64,000 nt of DNA from Hemicordylus capensis. Taxonomy: Eukaryota; Chordata; Lepidosauria; Squamata; Cordylidae. Of this stretch, positions 21,675-32,795 are shown piece by piece. Every line of letters begins with the position of its first letter. Within the stretch, counting starts at the first letter, position 1. Both the position numbers and the translations under genes were made by a program. The notes beneath the pieces were generated by a model. It did no database searches, was not told the origin of the DNA, and was given only the letters and a program-made list of their open reading frames with translations. The stretch is from NCBI RefSeq assembly GCF_027244095.1, contig NC_069659.1, positions 148,652,001 to 148,716,000 on the forward strand, written 5' to 3'.

Positions 21675-23472
21675 TCGATGACAAACACAATTAACTCCCC
21701 TCCCACAAGTCGCTGCTGCGATCAATGTACCACGCGACGATCACCACGAACCTGGGAAGAAGATCCCCTTATCTCCTGGCTGGCGACGTCAATCGTCTGG
21801 AGCTTGGTTTCTTTATGGCTACGATGCGTTAGATGTTTCTAAGCACATAACCCCGCCCGATAATAAAAGTGGAAGACACACTGCAGAGCTGCTGGAATGA
21901 ACTCTTTCCACAGGTTCTCACACCCGCAATACGGGACTTTTTAGCCACAACGCCAGCCTGCAATATCAAGAGGGAATTACGGGGGTTATCAGCTACTCCC
22001 AGCCTCGACAACCCCCAAACCATATGAGGAAGATAACTATGGATTGTACTTGCATTTGAAAAAGTTTTAAAACTCGAAAATACGATTTCCCCCTCCTCAC
22101 ACGAAGTAACACATGAGTAAGAGCATGGACTTTGTTGCGGGTGGTGAAAGGGGAGAGGCACCCAACCGCTGCTCAGTCACAGCTATGGCAACATCCTGCC
22201 CTTCTCAATCGTTTTCTGTGTGGGCAGCTGTCAATTCTACCCCCGTGCGGGAATGGCGTCAAAAATAACCAGGAAGTCTCGTCTCCAGCCAATGGAATTG
22301 TACCTCTCCCCCACTGTAAGGCGGCGCCTCTGAGCTCCTCCTCCTACTCCGGTTCCAAAGGGCAACGCGGAGTCCGGAAACAGCTAAAATAAGAAGTTCT
22401 GATTGACAGCGCTCGAGGGAGTCCTATCAGCCGGACTCATTAGCACAGTTAAACTGGCGGGTGAGCTTTGCTAACCGGGTAGAGAAGTCGGCGCCTACCG
22501 CCTCCTCCTAACAGGGAAGGGGATTTAGATACACTGAGTGTTTTACGCTCCAACTGGTGCTTGGAGTCTGCTTGTTTTTAAAGATTATTGGTTAAAATGG
22601 GGTCATGTGGGAGAAGCTGAAGCACCCTCGCGTGCCCAGCCTTTTCTCTGCTAGCCGATCATTCCCTTCCAAGCATTGTATTTTGAATTAGTGGCGCGTG
22701 CCAGCCGCTGTAATAACACGTGAGGTAGAGAGAACAGCCGGATTGGTTGAGGTTTAATTACCTCTTTTCGTCTAAAACAAAATACACATAGTTTTGGACT
22801 ATGTTTGGAGGAATACTGGAAATCGTCGGTTGACCTTGGTGGTTGTGCGTAGTAGTACCCGCAGTTATTAAAAAAATGAAATTAAATCCTAAACTAAATT
22901 AAAGATGTGCATATTACAAGACTGAAATCTGTTAATATTGGCTTTTCTAAACCAGCTATTGTAATCTAAATTATTTAGAGCAGAATCCAAAATTAATTAT
23001 ACAAAACCAGACCAGTAGCCTCTCCCGACAAGGTCTTCATTATGTATACCTGTTGGCTCCTTCATCCATAATCAAGACATAGACTTATTTTGGACCAACA
23101 TGGCATTACAGAGTAGTAAGGTGAGGTTCTGTGGGTAATTTGCACTGCTGTCCAAGGTCAGAGGTGGTAGAACTGCTGGATGTGAAAACAGCAATTAAAT
23201 TTCAGAATTCTCTTCCCCTGCAATGGCTGCTGACCTACCAGTGGCATAATTTCATTGATTCATCACCACCACTGGAATACCTGCCCCAGAGTCATCATAG
23301 TATGTTACCTGACTGAGGGAGGATGGGTTTTCTTAGTAACATAAAATCTAAATATCTCATATAATGAGATTAATTCCTATCAGTCATCTTTGGCAATTAT
23401 ATTCTAGCATATGATGTCATAGGATAGAAAGTTACATTATGATCTTTGCAGCACCATCTCAACCGTAGACAC

Positions 23473-23786
23473 CAGGGGCGTAGCAAGGTTGGAGTGGGCC
23501 CAGAGACAAGATTTTAAAATGGGCCCCACCTCCTAAATTATTTTTTTAAAGTTTTGTAAATTGTGGACAATGCAAGTCATTTAATGGTACTAGAGAAAGA
23601 CCTGCTGTTCTGGTAGCTCCAGGTCTTAACACCCACATCAATTTTGGAGGATGGATACAACTGAAGGAAGCCCGGGCGGGGGCGTGGCTGGGGGAGTCAG
23701 TCATGTGACTTGCCTCTGGGGGGCCCCCCAAGGCAGTGGGCCCCCAGACAACTGTCTCCCCTTGCCCTATTATAGTTACGCCCCTG
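23473..23786. mobile_element. hAT-like MITE with perfect 8 bp duplication (long form)
   Basis: A 314 bp element. Ends read CAGGGGCGTAGCAAGG and TATAGTTACGCCCCTG. The target-site duplication gtagacac is perfect at 23465-23472 and 23787-23794. It is the same family as the 168 bp element at 58003. Confidence 0.88.
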
Positions 23787-24689
23787 GTAGACACAGATTC
23801 ACTAAAATTTCATTTGGACAGAGGCTGTGCATTTGTGATAAGAGTAACAGAAGACAGAGCCCACCATTTCTATATTGTCCACTGAACAGGCTTTTCATTT
23901 TATATTTGTCCTAGGAACAGGTTTTTTCCTTACCTGAGTGCTGGAACATATTTCAGGATGACCCTAGCCAAAATGTGTATGTTGTTAAATAACCAAGACA
24001 AGTATATTTATTGACTGACATGCTGCACAGCCTTGGGAGCACAGTTCTGCCCATGCAAGGATCTAACCATGTACGATGCTTACTGTGCATCGTTGCAGCA
24101 CATGGGGACGGGATGATTTTCATCCCACCACCACCCTACTCAAAAGATCTTTTTGTGTTCAGGAAGATGTCTGTGGGTCCTGCACAACACTAATAGACAT
24201 CATCCTAGATGCGAAAAGTGCTTCTGTGGGGAGGAGAAAGAGACAATTGCTTCCCCGTTCTCACGTGCTGTTAAATTATTGCGAGGATGGAACCCTAGCT
24301 GCATCCTAAGGCTATGCAGCATGTCAGCCATTATATTTTTAATCTTACTTTTCAGACAAAATAGTTTCTTGTGAAGACTCACTTCACTAACAATACAATA
24401 CACAACTGTATTGTCTGTATGTATGTTGCACATAAATGAGAAGAAGATACAGGTGCTGCCGTAAGACTTGCAAAGAAAAAGACAAGAGACACAAGGGAAC
24501 GGGAGTGTGAAGAGTGAAACGAGAACAGAGAGAACTTTAATAATGCCAGAACGAAGGGTTGTAATTTGTTAACAGGCATATTCCCAGTAAAAAGGAAGGG
24601 GAGGTGCAGAGAGCTGTGTTGCTGTTGTGTTCTATACAGTTGCTACCATAAATAGAAGTAGCCACAAAATTTTGGTATGCTGAGGAATC

Positions 24690-25395
24690 AGGTGTATTGC
24701 TGTAATATTTGGAGCCCGCCTTTCCCCTATAGAGTGTAGTATAGGGTAGGGATGAGCACGGAACCGGCGGGGGCCGGTTCGACAGAGTGAGGGGGATGGC
24801 TTTAAGGGTGGGGGAGGATGCACTTCCCCCCCGACACCACATTTCCCCCACCAGTGCGCGATTCCCTAAAAGCCTGTGAGGACGGCAACATACCTCCCTG
24901 CTGTCCTGTCCCAACGTTAACTGGATATAACCAGAAGTACTGGCTGCGCCTGCGCGTGTTGCTTACACACCCAACAAGCGCAAGTGCAATGTGCGCATGT
25001 GAGCAAGCAACGTGTGCAAGTACAGCTAATACTTCTGGTTATATCCGGTCAGTGTCTGGACAAGGCGGCAGGGAGGTACGCTGCCACCCTGACAGGCTTT
25101 TAGGGACTTGTACACCGGCAGGGGAAACGTGTGGGTGGGGGGATAAGTGCATCGTCCCCCGCCCTTAAAGCCATCCTCCCCCACTGTAGAGCCTTAGAGC
25201 CGGCCAGGGTTTGTACCGGTTTGGAGGCCCGTAAAAGGGCCTCCGAACTGGTTCGTGCACATCCCTAGTATAGGGTTTACCTCACAATTTGTGAGGTAAG
25301 GATGACCTTGTCTGAGAAGCCCAAAGTCATTACGTGACCTTAATGGCCAAGCAGGATTTTGAACCCAGTCTCTCCAAACCAAGTCCAACATTCTT
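24690..25395 (-). mobile_element. MIR-like SINE fossil split by a hAT element
   Basis: Flanks 24690-24746 and 25268-25395 read as one older SINE-like unit: CCTCACAATTTGTGAGG, then CAGGATTTTGAACCCAGTCT (B-box-like) and a head-like end. The 521 bp element 24747-25267 interrupts it. Confidence 0.5.
24747..25267. mobile_element. 521 bp hAT-like foldback element with perfect duplication
   Basis: A near-palindrome. It starts TAGGGATGAGCACGGAACCG and ends CCGAACTGG, then TTCGTGCACATCCCTA. The interior arms also pair: GGATATAACCAGAAGTA with TACTTCTGGTTATATCC-like sequence, and CCCTAAAAGCCTGT with ACAGGCTTTTAGGG. The 8 bp duplication gtataggg is perfect at 24739-24746 and 25268-25275. ORFs inside are symmetry artefacts. 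Confidence 0.88.
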
Positions 25396-25574
25396 GATGA
25401 AAGGGAATATTTTAATCAGATGAACAGTATGGGGAGAAAATGATACTGCTCCCCATCCCCAAACATTTAGTTTCAGTCTGAATTCTTGCTCCCCAAGTGC
25501 TATTAACATTTTAAAAAAACAAACCAACTATTTTTACCCTTTATCTACTGCACTAGTTTTATACAAAGTGAATT

Positions 25575-26042
25575 CCTGCTGCATGATTGATTGATTGTGC
25601 TGCCAGGTTGGTGTCGACTCTTAGCGACCACATTGCTAGATTCTCTCCAGGACGATCTGTCTTCAACTTGGCCTTTAAGGTCTCTCAGTGGTGCATTCAT
25701 TGTTGTCGTAATCGAGTCCATCCACCTTGCTGCTGGTCATCCTTTTCTTCTCTTTCTTTCAGCCTTTTCCAGCATTATAGACTTCTCAAGGGAGCTGGGT
25801 TTTCGCACAATGTGTCCGAAGTATGATAGTTTGCGCCCGGTCATTTGTGCCTTGAGTGAAAATTCTGGATTGATTTGTTCTATCATCCATTTGTTTATTT
25901 TCTTGTCCATGGTATCCTCAAAAGTCTTCTCCAGCACCGAAGTTCAAAAGTGTCAATGCGTTTTCTATCTTGCTTCTTCAAAGTCCAGCTTTGGCATCCA
26001 TAGAGCATCACAGGAAAAACCATTGATGATCGCTGATACATA
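25575..26042 (-). mobile_element. BovB/RTE LINE, 3' end
   Basis: On the minus strand it encodes the BovB C-terminal region: MLYGCQSWTLKKQDRKRIDT, NKWMIEQINPEFSLKAQ, LSYFGHIVRKPSSLEKSIML. The conserved tail CTAGCAATGTGGTCGC is followed by a GTCGACACCAACC end. It is 5' truncated and frame-broken. Confidence 0.85.
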
Positions 26043-26182
26043 GCATGTTATTTTATACATAGCATGTTATACATGCATGTTATAGCACGTTATTTTTAGC
26101 TGGAGTGTGGAGGTACCAGTGTTCCCTTACAAATCTGGTTCTACCCTCTATGCAGCATTTATTGATTTAAAATCTGCTTTTG

Positions 26183-26725
26183 ACAATATCGGACCTCTGA
26201 AAAGTATAAGCATGCATATGTATTTAGTACTTGGTTTGGGCCCCTTTTGCAGCAATTACTGCCTCAGTGCGGCGTGGCATGGATGCTATCAGCCTGTGGC
26301 ACTGATGAGGTATTATGGAAGACCAGGATGCTTCATTAGCGGCCTTCAGCAATTCTGCATTGTTTGGTCTCATGTCTCTCATCCTTCTCTTGGCAATGCC
26401 CCATAGATTCTCTATGGGGTCAGGTCAGGCAGGTTTGCTGGCCAATCAAGCACAGTACACTGTATACTTTTCAGAGGTCCGATATTGTTCTATTCTTCAA
26501 TCCTTGTCTTCTTGGTTCCATGTAATATTCTAATTTTCTGAGATTGTGGATTTGGGGTTTTCATGAGCTGTACACCATGATCATCACAATTATAACAAAT
26601 TAAGGCTTGACTTATCTCGCTTTGCATGTAATGCGTCTGTCTCATATATCAGTTTCACCTTTTAATTTGCATTACTGAAATTAATGGACTTTTGCACGAT
26701 ATTCTAATTTTCCGAGTTTCACCTG
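26183..26725 (-). mobile_element. Tc1 element, right half only, inside a LINE
   Basis: It is about 98% identical by eye (about 8 differences) to 3202-3742 of the first Tc1 copy, including the shared internal deletion and the transposase remnant. The left inverted repeat is missing: homology starts at ACAATATCGG directly after the LINE codons for SAFD. The right end is CACCTG followed by TA. Confidence 0.88.
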
Positions 26726-27976
26726 TATAGTAACCCATATGAATGCTCCTTTTACCCGCCCGCCTAAATTGGCACATAAATATATCTCAATTTTGTTGTT
26801 GACATGGTTCTTCTGTCATTGACACTGATAGGCCTAAGGCACGCACTTTCATTACTTAGCTCTTTTTGTGCAGACGAGGCCATTGAGGTAAATTACCAGA
26901 AAACTAAAGTACTGGTATTTGCCAAATGCCCTAAGCCCCATTTATGGAAAATAAATGGTCAACCAATTGAACAAGTTAAAATATTTAAATACCTTGGCAT
27001 AGTTTTCCATGCTTCAGGAGGCTTCCAGGCCCATTTGAACTATGCATTACAGAATGCCCAACAATCGGCTAACTCAATTAGATCTTTTTATTTTACGAAG
27101 GGCTCTGCATATATTAAACTCTTTGTGGCTAAAGTGCACCCACATTGCACTTGGGCACCTACGTATGGTGCCCAACTGGGCCCTTATTGCGGTTTCTCAC
27201 CTCTGGAGGCCATACAAATGAAATTTCTCAAATCCATATTCCAGGTCCCAAATAGAGTTGTAAATGCTGCTATCAGATGGGAGGCAGGTCTTCCTACTTT
27301 GGAATCAGTTCATTGGAAATGTATTTTTTCTATTCTGGTTAAAGTTCTTACAAGTGGGATTAGCCCCTCTCACATTGATTGACGCCTTTAATTCGAAATG
27401 GAAACAGTCCGTTGAAATAAAATCTCAATTTTATGGGATTCCGCTTGAAGAACTTGCTAGGATGGGTTTTACTCCAGCTATGAAGGTCATTAAACAGCAA
27501 ATAACTGATACTGAAGTTTCTAAAATACCCAGAGGTCTGTATATAGGTAGCCAGCTCTTTAATCTTAAGCCCACTGATTGCCTAAGTAATATAACATTTC
27601 CTAAATTTAGGCATGCCCTGACTCTGGCATGTCTTAATGCTCTTCCAACTGCTGTTCTTAAGGGAAAGTTTAAGGGGACTTCTTACTCTTCGTGCCTTTG
27701 CCCTTGTGGCTCAGGTGCTATTGAGTCTACCGCTCATTTTGTTCTTTACTGTGACCTCTACAGGGATGCCCATTCAAATTTTATTTTACCCTGGCAGAAA
27801 TTTTTCCCCGGACACTCAGATGACTTTTATCTTGATCTACTATTGTCTAAATTTGACATTATGAGTACTAATTCAGTGGCTAAGTTTTGTTATATTGCAT
27901 GCAAGGTGCGTATTGCCATTATGATGTTTCTTTTTTCTGTTCTGTTCGTTGACCGAAATAAAGCATACCTGCCTAC

Positions 27977-28112
27977 CAGTGTTCCCTGTAAGAGGGATTC
28001 CCAGATGTTGTTGACTACAACTCCCATAATTCCCAGCTGAAGGCCTTTGCAGCTGGGAATGTTAGGAGTTGTAGTGAACAACATCTGGGAATCCCTCTTC
28101 TAGGGAACACTG
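27977..28112. mobile_element. hAT-like palindromic MITE carrying ACTACAACTCCCA
   Basis: A 136 bp element. Ends are CAGTGTTCCCT and AGGGAACACTG, with inner arms GGGATTCCCAGATGTTGTT and AACAACATCTGGGAATCCC. It carries ACTACAACTCCCA at 28014-28026 and a near copy in inverse at 28065-28075. No clear duplication was found at the borders. Confidence 0.8.
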
Positions 28113-28749
28113 GGAGGTACTGAAATATGTCTCTATAAAATCACTTCCTCTGAATCTCAACTATATGTCAGGAAGGAGTTTGCATCTGCTCTAAAAGTCA
28201 GCTAATCTTTTTGGTCCTTTGAAGACTATGAACATACCATGGAATGGTTGTACCCCTCCAGGTACTTGGGGTGAGAAACGTTGGAATCGTATTCATCTTG
28301 TTCTACTACTGTCGTTTTGAGTTTAGTGGAATTCAGTGTAATTTAATTTACTGGCCAACATGTTCTGCAACATAACACAGGCCAGAAGTGATCCACCAGC
28401 GTTGCTGCAGGCTCCTGGTGGACCGCCAATGGTTTTGTGCTTTTGTGCAAGAGTTCAAATACTTAAAGTAGTGCGCCTGAACTTCAGAAGCACTACTTAG
28501 ATCAGAATCATGTCTCTGACAGTTGCACAACATGTTTCTGATCTAAGCAGAGCTTTCGGAGTGTGTGAATGCTGATTTATATATTTTCACTCTTATGCAA
28601 AAGCACAAGTCCACCTGCAATTCGCCAGGAGCCTGCAGGTAAATTGGTTCTGCCTGCTGTTACCAGAACTGCCCCAGAGTGCTGGCTAGACACTCTGATT
28701 GTGCTTTTGGCTTAGCGTGGGGAATTAGCTTGGCTTGAGGGAGCAGTTG

Positions 28750-29540
28750 TGTTACAGTATCAATTTGAGCAAGTTTTTGGGTTTTGGAAATGAAATGGGA
28801 GGCAGAAATGTAATACAACAGATTTATTTAAGAGAAAAAGGGGTACACAGAGGCAAAAGTTAGTTAGGCAAGGCAATAAAATCATAACTGATAATCTTTA
28901 CAAGAGTTTCACTGAGAGGAATTTAGCTTAAGGCCCATTGTGGATAAATCGTCTTAAGGCTTGCTGTAGAAAGGGCTTGAAGATAGGAATAGAGAGAAGA
29001 GAAAAGGGGAGAGGAGATTAAAAGAGGCAGAAGGTTAGCTTTACTTATCCTTAGTGTGTTTGGTGCACTTGTAGATGGGTAAATGGGTAGATCTCCTTGC
29101 AGAAAAGTGGGAAGAAGAAAGGGAGAGTAGCACAGAGCTACAAGCATGCTTGATCCAAATAGATTCCTGTGCAGATTCCAGATCTGGGGCCATGTGGTGG
29201 TACTTATACTCCAAAACATGCCGGGGGGGGGGGCAATGCATAGGTCATGCTCCCTCATGGTTGCATGAATGAACTGATCAGTTTGGGATGTCACTTGCCA
29301 GACAAAAGGCGAGAATGGCTTGTGGAAGTGTGTGTGTAGCTATGAATAGCTGGTGGATTTAAAGCTTATCTAGAAACAGAGATGCTACTCCAGGTGCAAA
29401 GATACGTTTTTAGATTTTAATGAACTGCCTCTGCTCTGGTTGCTTGCCAACTAATTGAGCTATTAGTGGTGGGTTGGGAAATGTCGCTTCTTATCTGAGT
29501 TGCAGCAGAGCTATCTCTCTTGTGAACAGGGAGTATTCTC
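28750..29540 (-). mobile_element. Possible solo LTR or LTR-like fossil
   Basis: The minus strand has an AATAAA-type signal near 28825 followed by a short U5-like stretch, and no coding frame that I recognise. Ends and duplication are not resolved. Tentative family: endogenous retrovirus or kin. It could equally be unrelated unique sequence. Confidence 0.2.
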
Positions 29541-29624
29541 TTCCCTTAAAAAGTACCTTTTGAATTAAGTTTACTTGCTGGCTGTTTGCCTTCACCTGAG
29601 ATAATGAGAGAGAGGTTTGTTTGT

Positions 29625-29965
29625 TTATTTAGCAAATTTCTTGACCACCTGACTTCCATAGACCCAAGGAGGTTTACATAAATTAAAACAACAAGGAAAA
29701 CAAGAGGAGAAAAGGGGAAAACAGACAGACAGACAGACAGACAGACACACACACACACACACACAAAATGAAAAGCCTGGCAAAATAAATAAGTTTTCAA
29801 AAGCTTCTTAAAGGACAGAAGGGAGATGGCATTGCAAATCTCAAGAGGCAGGGTGTTCCATAAGAAGGGGGCTGCAACAGAGAAGGCCCTTCCACGAGCC
29901 TGGGCCCCACATACCTCTCCTGGGCCCGGAACTCTAAGAAGGCCCACCTGAGACGACCTTTGCAA
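29625..29965 (-). mobile_element. L2-type LINE, C-terminal ORF end and 3'UTR
   Basis: The minus strand reads GRAFSVAAPFLWNTLPLEIC, then SLLSFKKLLKTYLFCQAF, the standard L2 C-terminus. The 3'UTR holds a (CA)n/(CAGA)n expansion and ends TTGCTAAATAAAC. Confidence 0.82.
29723..29766 (+). repeat. (CAGA)n(CA)n microsatellite
   Basis: About six CAGA units run into about nine CA units, inside the L2 3'UTR. Confidence 0.96.
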
Positions 29966-32148
29966 TCTTACTGTTATGACCTCAGGGTACATTGCCCCAT
30001 GCTTTGCTCATGCCGAGTGACCAGCTGTGAGCTTTTGCCAAATATGGGCAGGTGAAATATTCATGCTCTCATGAACTGAAGTATCCAAAATGGATTCTGT
30101 GGGTCCCCAGTTCCAGCTGCATAGGGGTGTATGCTCTGTGCTCTCCAAAATCAGGCTTTGTAGCAACATTGCATTATGCTGCAGAATATCTCAGCCACTA
30201 TTTTTAAAATGGGTCATTAAAAATGTTTCCATACAGTTACCTTGGAGGATTCCTTTTGCTGAAAAATGGACTACAAATAAACAGTGATTGCTGTCTTGCA
30301 AGAGTGTGAAAGCTTTTTTCAGATGTAACACATCAGATAAACCATCTAATGCTGGATTGGTAGAAGCTGAGTGTTATCACCAGTCTGTGAAGCAAGATTT
30401 AAGGCAACCTTACAGGTACTGTCCAGTGATATCACACCAGTAGTTGTAATGCTGTTTGTTTTCACAAACCAGGACTTCATAGTTTCAGAGTGGACAACTG
30501 CTGAGAGGAGTCCATAACCTCTTGATTTCAAAGGGTCTGTGGTTTCCACTGGTGCCTCCCTGGCTAATGTAAGAAAGGTGTTTTGCCATAAACGATTCTG
30601 AGGTATTTGGTGAGGTTGGAGAGGGGTCGGCCCAAGCAGGAAGCCCGTGTCTGCCCTGTAAAGAAAATAGCAAGTTGCAAAATGAAAGCATCAAAGAACC
30701 AACAGGATGCAGTCCCAGGAGTCTCTTCTGGCATGTTGGTCCTTCTTGAAAGTTAGCACTGAGTGAAGAGTGACCTTAAAACTCACTTTATTCAAACTGA
30801 CTGAGCTCAGGTTTAAAGTTCAAGGCATTTTGTTTTTTCACCTGTTTCCTACAGTTTTCAGAAACTTCTGAAGAATTAATGTGTAACCATATCTGGTCAC
30901 TGAGCCAACAGCAAGGATTTTTTTCTCAAGGGAAAATAATGTTACTGTATAAAAGTAAGGAAAATAGGATGCTGTGTATTGCACTGTGGCAAATTGTTTC
31001 AATGTCCATATCTCTAGAGCCACAACCATAGGGGGCACACTAGATCCAGCAATTATCTGAATGGTTTGTCAGAAAAGCTTCTGTTTTGGGATGGAAGGCA
31101 GCAAATCTCAGAGCTGTTTAAAAGGTTTTCAATATGCAGATATAGTACGTCTAAGCCAAAATCCAGGAAGAGAAGGCACCTGGATGTGAGACCACCTGTA
31201 TATATGTATGTTATCTTGAGCTCCCTGAATACAGCTGTAATACATAGATGTCCTATAATACTCCAGCATGATCCAGCAACAGGATTAGGCTGAGCAGCTA
31301 GGCCTTGGCTTGATTTTCATTGGCTTTGTGGTCACTAGAAAGAGGCTATTCGTCTCTGCTCAGCTGACCAGAGTGCACTCATTTGCTCCAGTCAGTGTAC
31401 TTGTGTAGACAGTAACATGCTGTGTTTGGGGACAGATGAGGGCAAAACACTTGATAGCCTGGCCCTCATTAACAAGAATGTTGTGGTGGGTGAGTGTGAA
31501 ATGTTACAGTGTGGCCACATATGCTAGATGCACAGATTTCCCATTGACCTCTGCAACAGACCTCTTCACACGCTACCTGTCAAAATGATGGGCATTTTCC
31601 TAGCACATATGTACCAGTGGCTACCTGTGACATAAGAACAGCCCTCCATCCTAGATCAGGCCCAAGGCCCATCTAGTCCACTGTCCTGTTTTACACAGTG
31701 GCCCACCAGGTGCTGCTGGAAAGTCCACAGGCAGGAGCTGAGGACATGCCCTCTCTCCTGCTGTTACTTCCCTGCAACTGGTATTCAGAGGCATCCTGCA
31801 TATAGACAAGTAGCCGATGATAGAACTTTCCTCCATGAAGTTATCCAAACCCCTCTTAAAGCCATCCAGGTTGTTGGCTGTCACCAAGTCTTGTGGCAGA
31901 AAATTCCACAAGTTGATTATGTATTGTGTGAAAAAGTACTTCCTTTTACTGGGCAATTTTTTGGCAATTTCATGGGATGACCCTTGGTTCTAGTGTTATG
32001 CGAGAGGGGAAAAAATTCTCTCTTTCAACTTTCTCTTCACTATACATGATTTTATAGACCTCTATCATGTCTCCCCTTGGTTGTCTTTTTTCTAAACTAA
32101 AAAGCCCCAGGTGTTGTAGCCTTACCTCATACGGAAGGTGCTCTAGGC

Positions 32149-32284
32149 CAGGGATTCTCAACGTTGGGTCTCCTGCTGTTATTGGACTTCAACTCCCATA
32201 ATCCCCAGCCCTAGTGGCCTTTAGTTGGGAATTATGGGAGTTGAAGTCCAATAACATCTGGGGACCCAACACTGAGAATCCCTG
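32149..32284. mobile_element. hAT-like palindromic MITE within CR1
   Basis: A 136 bp foldback: CAGGGATTCTCAACGTTGGG pairs with CCCAACACTGAGAATCCCTG, and the core holds CAACTCCCATAATCCCCAGC. The CR1 target reads CTCTAGGCC on the left and CTAGGCCCC on the right, a 7-8 bp duplication. Confidence 0.82.
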
Positions 32285-32497
32285 CTAGGCCCCGATCATC
32301 TTGGTTGCCCTCTTCTGCACCTTTTCAAGTTCTACAATGTACTCCTTTAGGTATTGTGACCAGAACTGTACACAGTACTCCAAGTGTGACCGCACCATAG
32401 TTGTATTGTATTTTACATTGTATAAGGGCATTATAATATTAGGAGTTATATTTTAAATCTCCTTCCTAATGTTCCCTAGCATAGAATTCGCCATCCC

Positions 32498-32577
32498 CAA
32501 GCAAAAGCCATTGCAGCTGAGGATTCTGGGAGTTGTAATCAACAACTTCTGGGAATCTGTGTTAGAGGGAACAATGT
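32498..32577. mobile_element. Partial hAT-like MITE within CR1
   Basis: Right half only: GGGAGTTGTAATCAACAACT, TCTGGGAATC and a TTAGAGGGAACAATG end, related to the element at 27977. The left arm is lost. Confidence 0.6.
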
Positions 32578-32795
32578 TGTCCAACATGACCCCAAGATCC
32601 CTCTCCTGGTCAGTCACTGGCAGCTCAGATCCCATCAGCGTATCTCTGAAGTTGGGGTGGGTTTTTTGCCTCAATACACTTTACACTTGCTTACATTGAA
32701 CTACATTTGCCATTTTGTCACCCACTCACCCAGTTTGGAGAGATCCTTTTGGAGCTCATCACAACCTGTTTTGGATTTCACTACCCTAAATATTC

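Larger units (their letters stand above)
20160..22560 (+). promoter_or_regulatory. GGACT: CpG-island-like block, candidate GGACT promoter and 5' exon
   Basis: CpG and GC content rise sharply against the flanks, with GC boxes such as GGGGGCGGCGG (near 20685), CGCCGCCCCC (near 20971) and CCCCGCCC (near 21851). In human, the first GGACT exon lies just beyond the TMTC4 3' end, and this block is in that position and orientation. I cannot fix a transcription start or splice donor. The ORFs here (for example 20790-21203) look like chance products of high GC. Confidence 0.5.
26098..28260 (+). mobile_element. LINE of unassigned family, interrupted twice
   Basis: The plus strand encodes RT motif A (YAAFIDLKSAFDN, near 26150-26187). 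After a Tc1 insertion it encodes a damaged motif C region (PPKLAHKYISILL, then DMVLLSLT). The chain then runs YQKTKVLVFAKCPKPHLWKI, FKYLGIVFHASGG, QMKFLKSIFQVPNRVVNAAI, and a C-terminal zinc-like CLCPCGSGAIESTAHFVLYC. That last motif is C-x-C...H...C. Its 3' part holds a MITE at 27977-28112. The same family appears at 56150-56690. I do not recognise the clade; it is not BovB, CR1, L2 or the R4-like family by its motifs. Confidence 0.72.
31634..32790 (-). mobile_element. CR1-type LINE with two nested MITEs
   Basis: Minus-strand coding order: LSKLGEWVTKWQMQFNVSKC (32790 downward), VTDQERDLGVMLDN, VELEKVQKRATKMI, LEHLPYEVRLQHLGLFSLEK, GDMIEVYKIM, then the 3' end complementary to AAGAACAGCC. MITEs interrupt at 32149-32284 and at about 32498-32575. 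Stops and frame changes are scattered; it is not functional. Confidence 0.82.

Noticed and set aside
24537-25168. Open frames across the 24.7-25.3 kb region
   Set aside because: They run through the arms of the foldback element and break at its borders. They are by-products of its palindromic structure.
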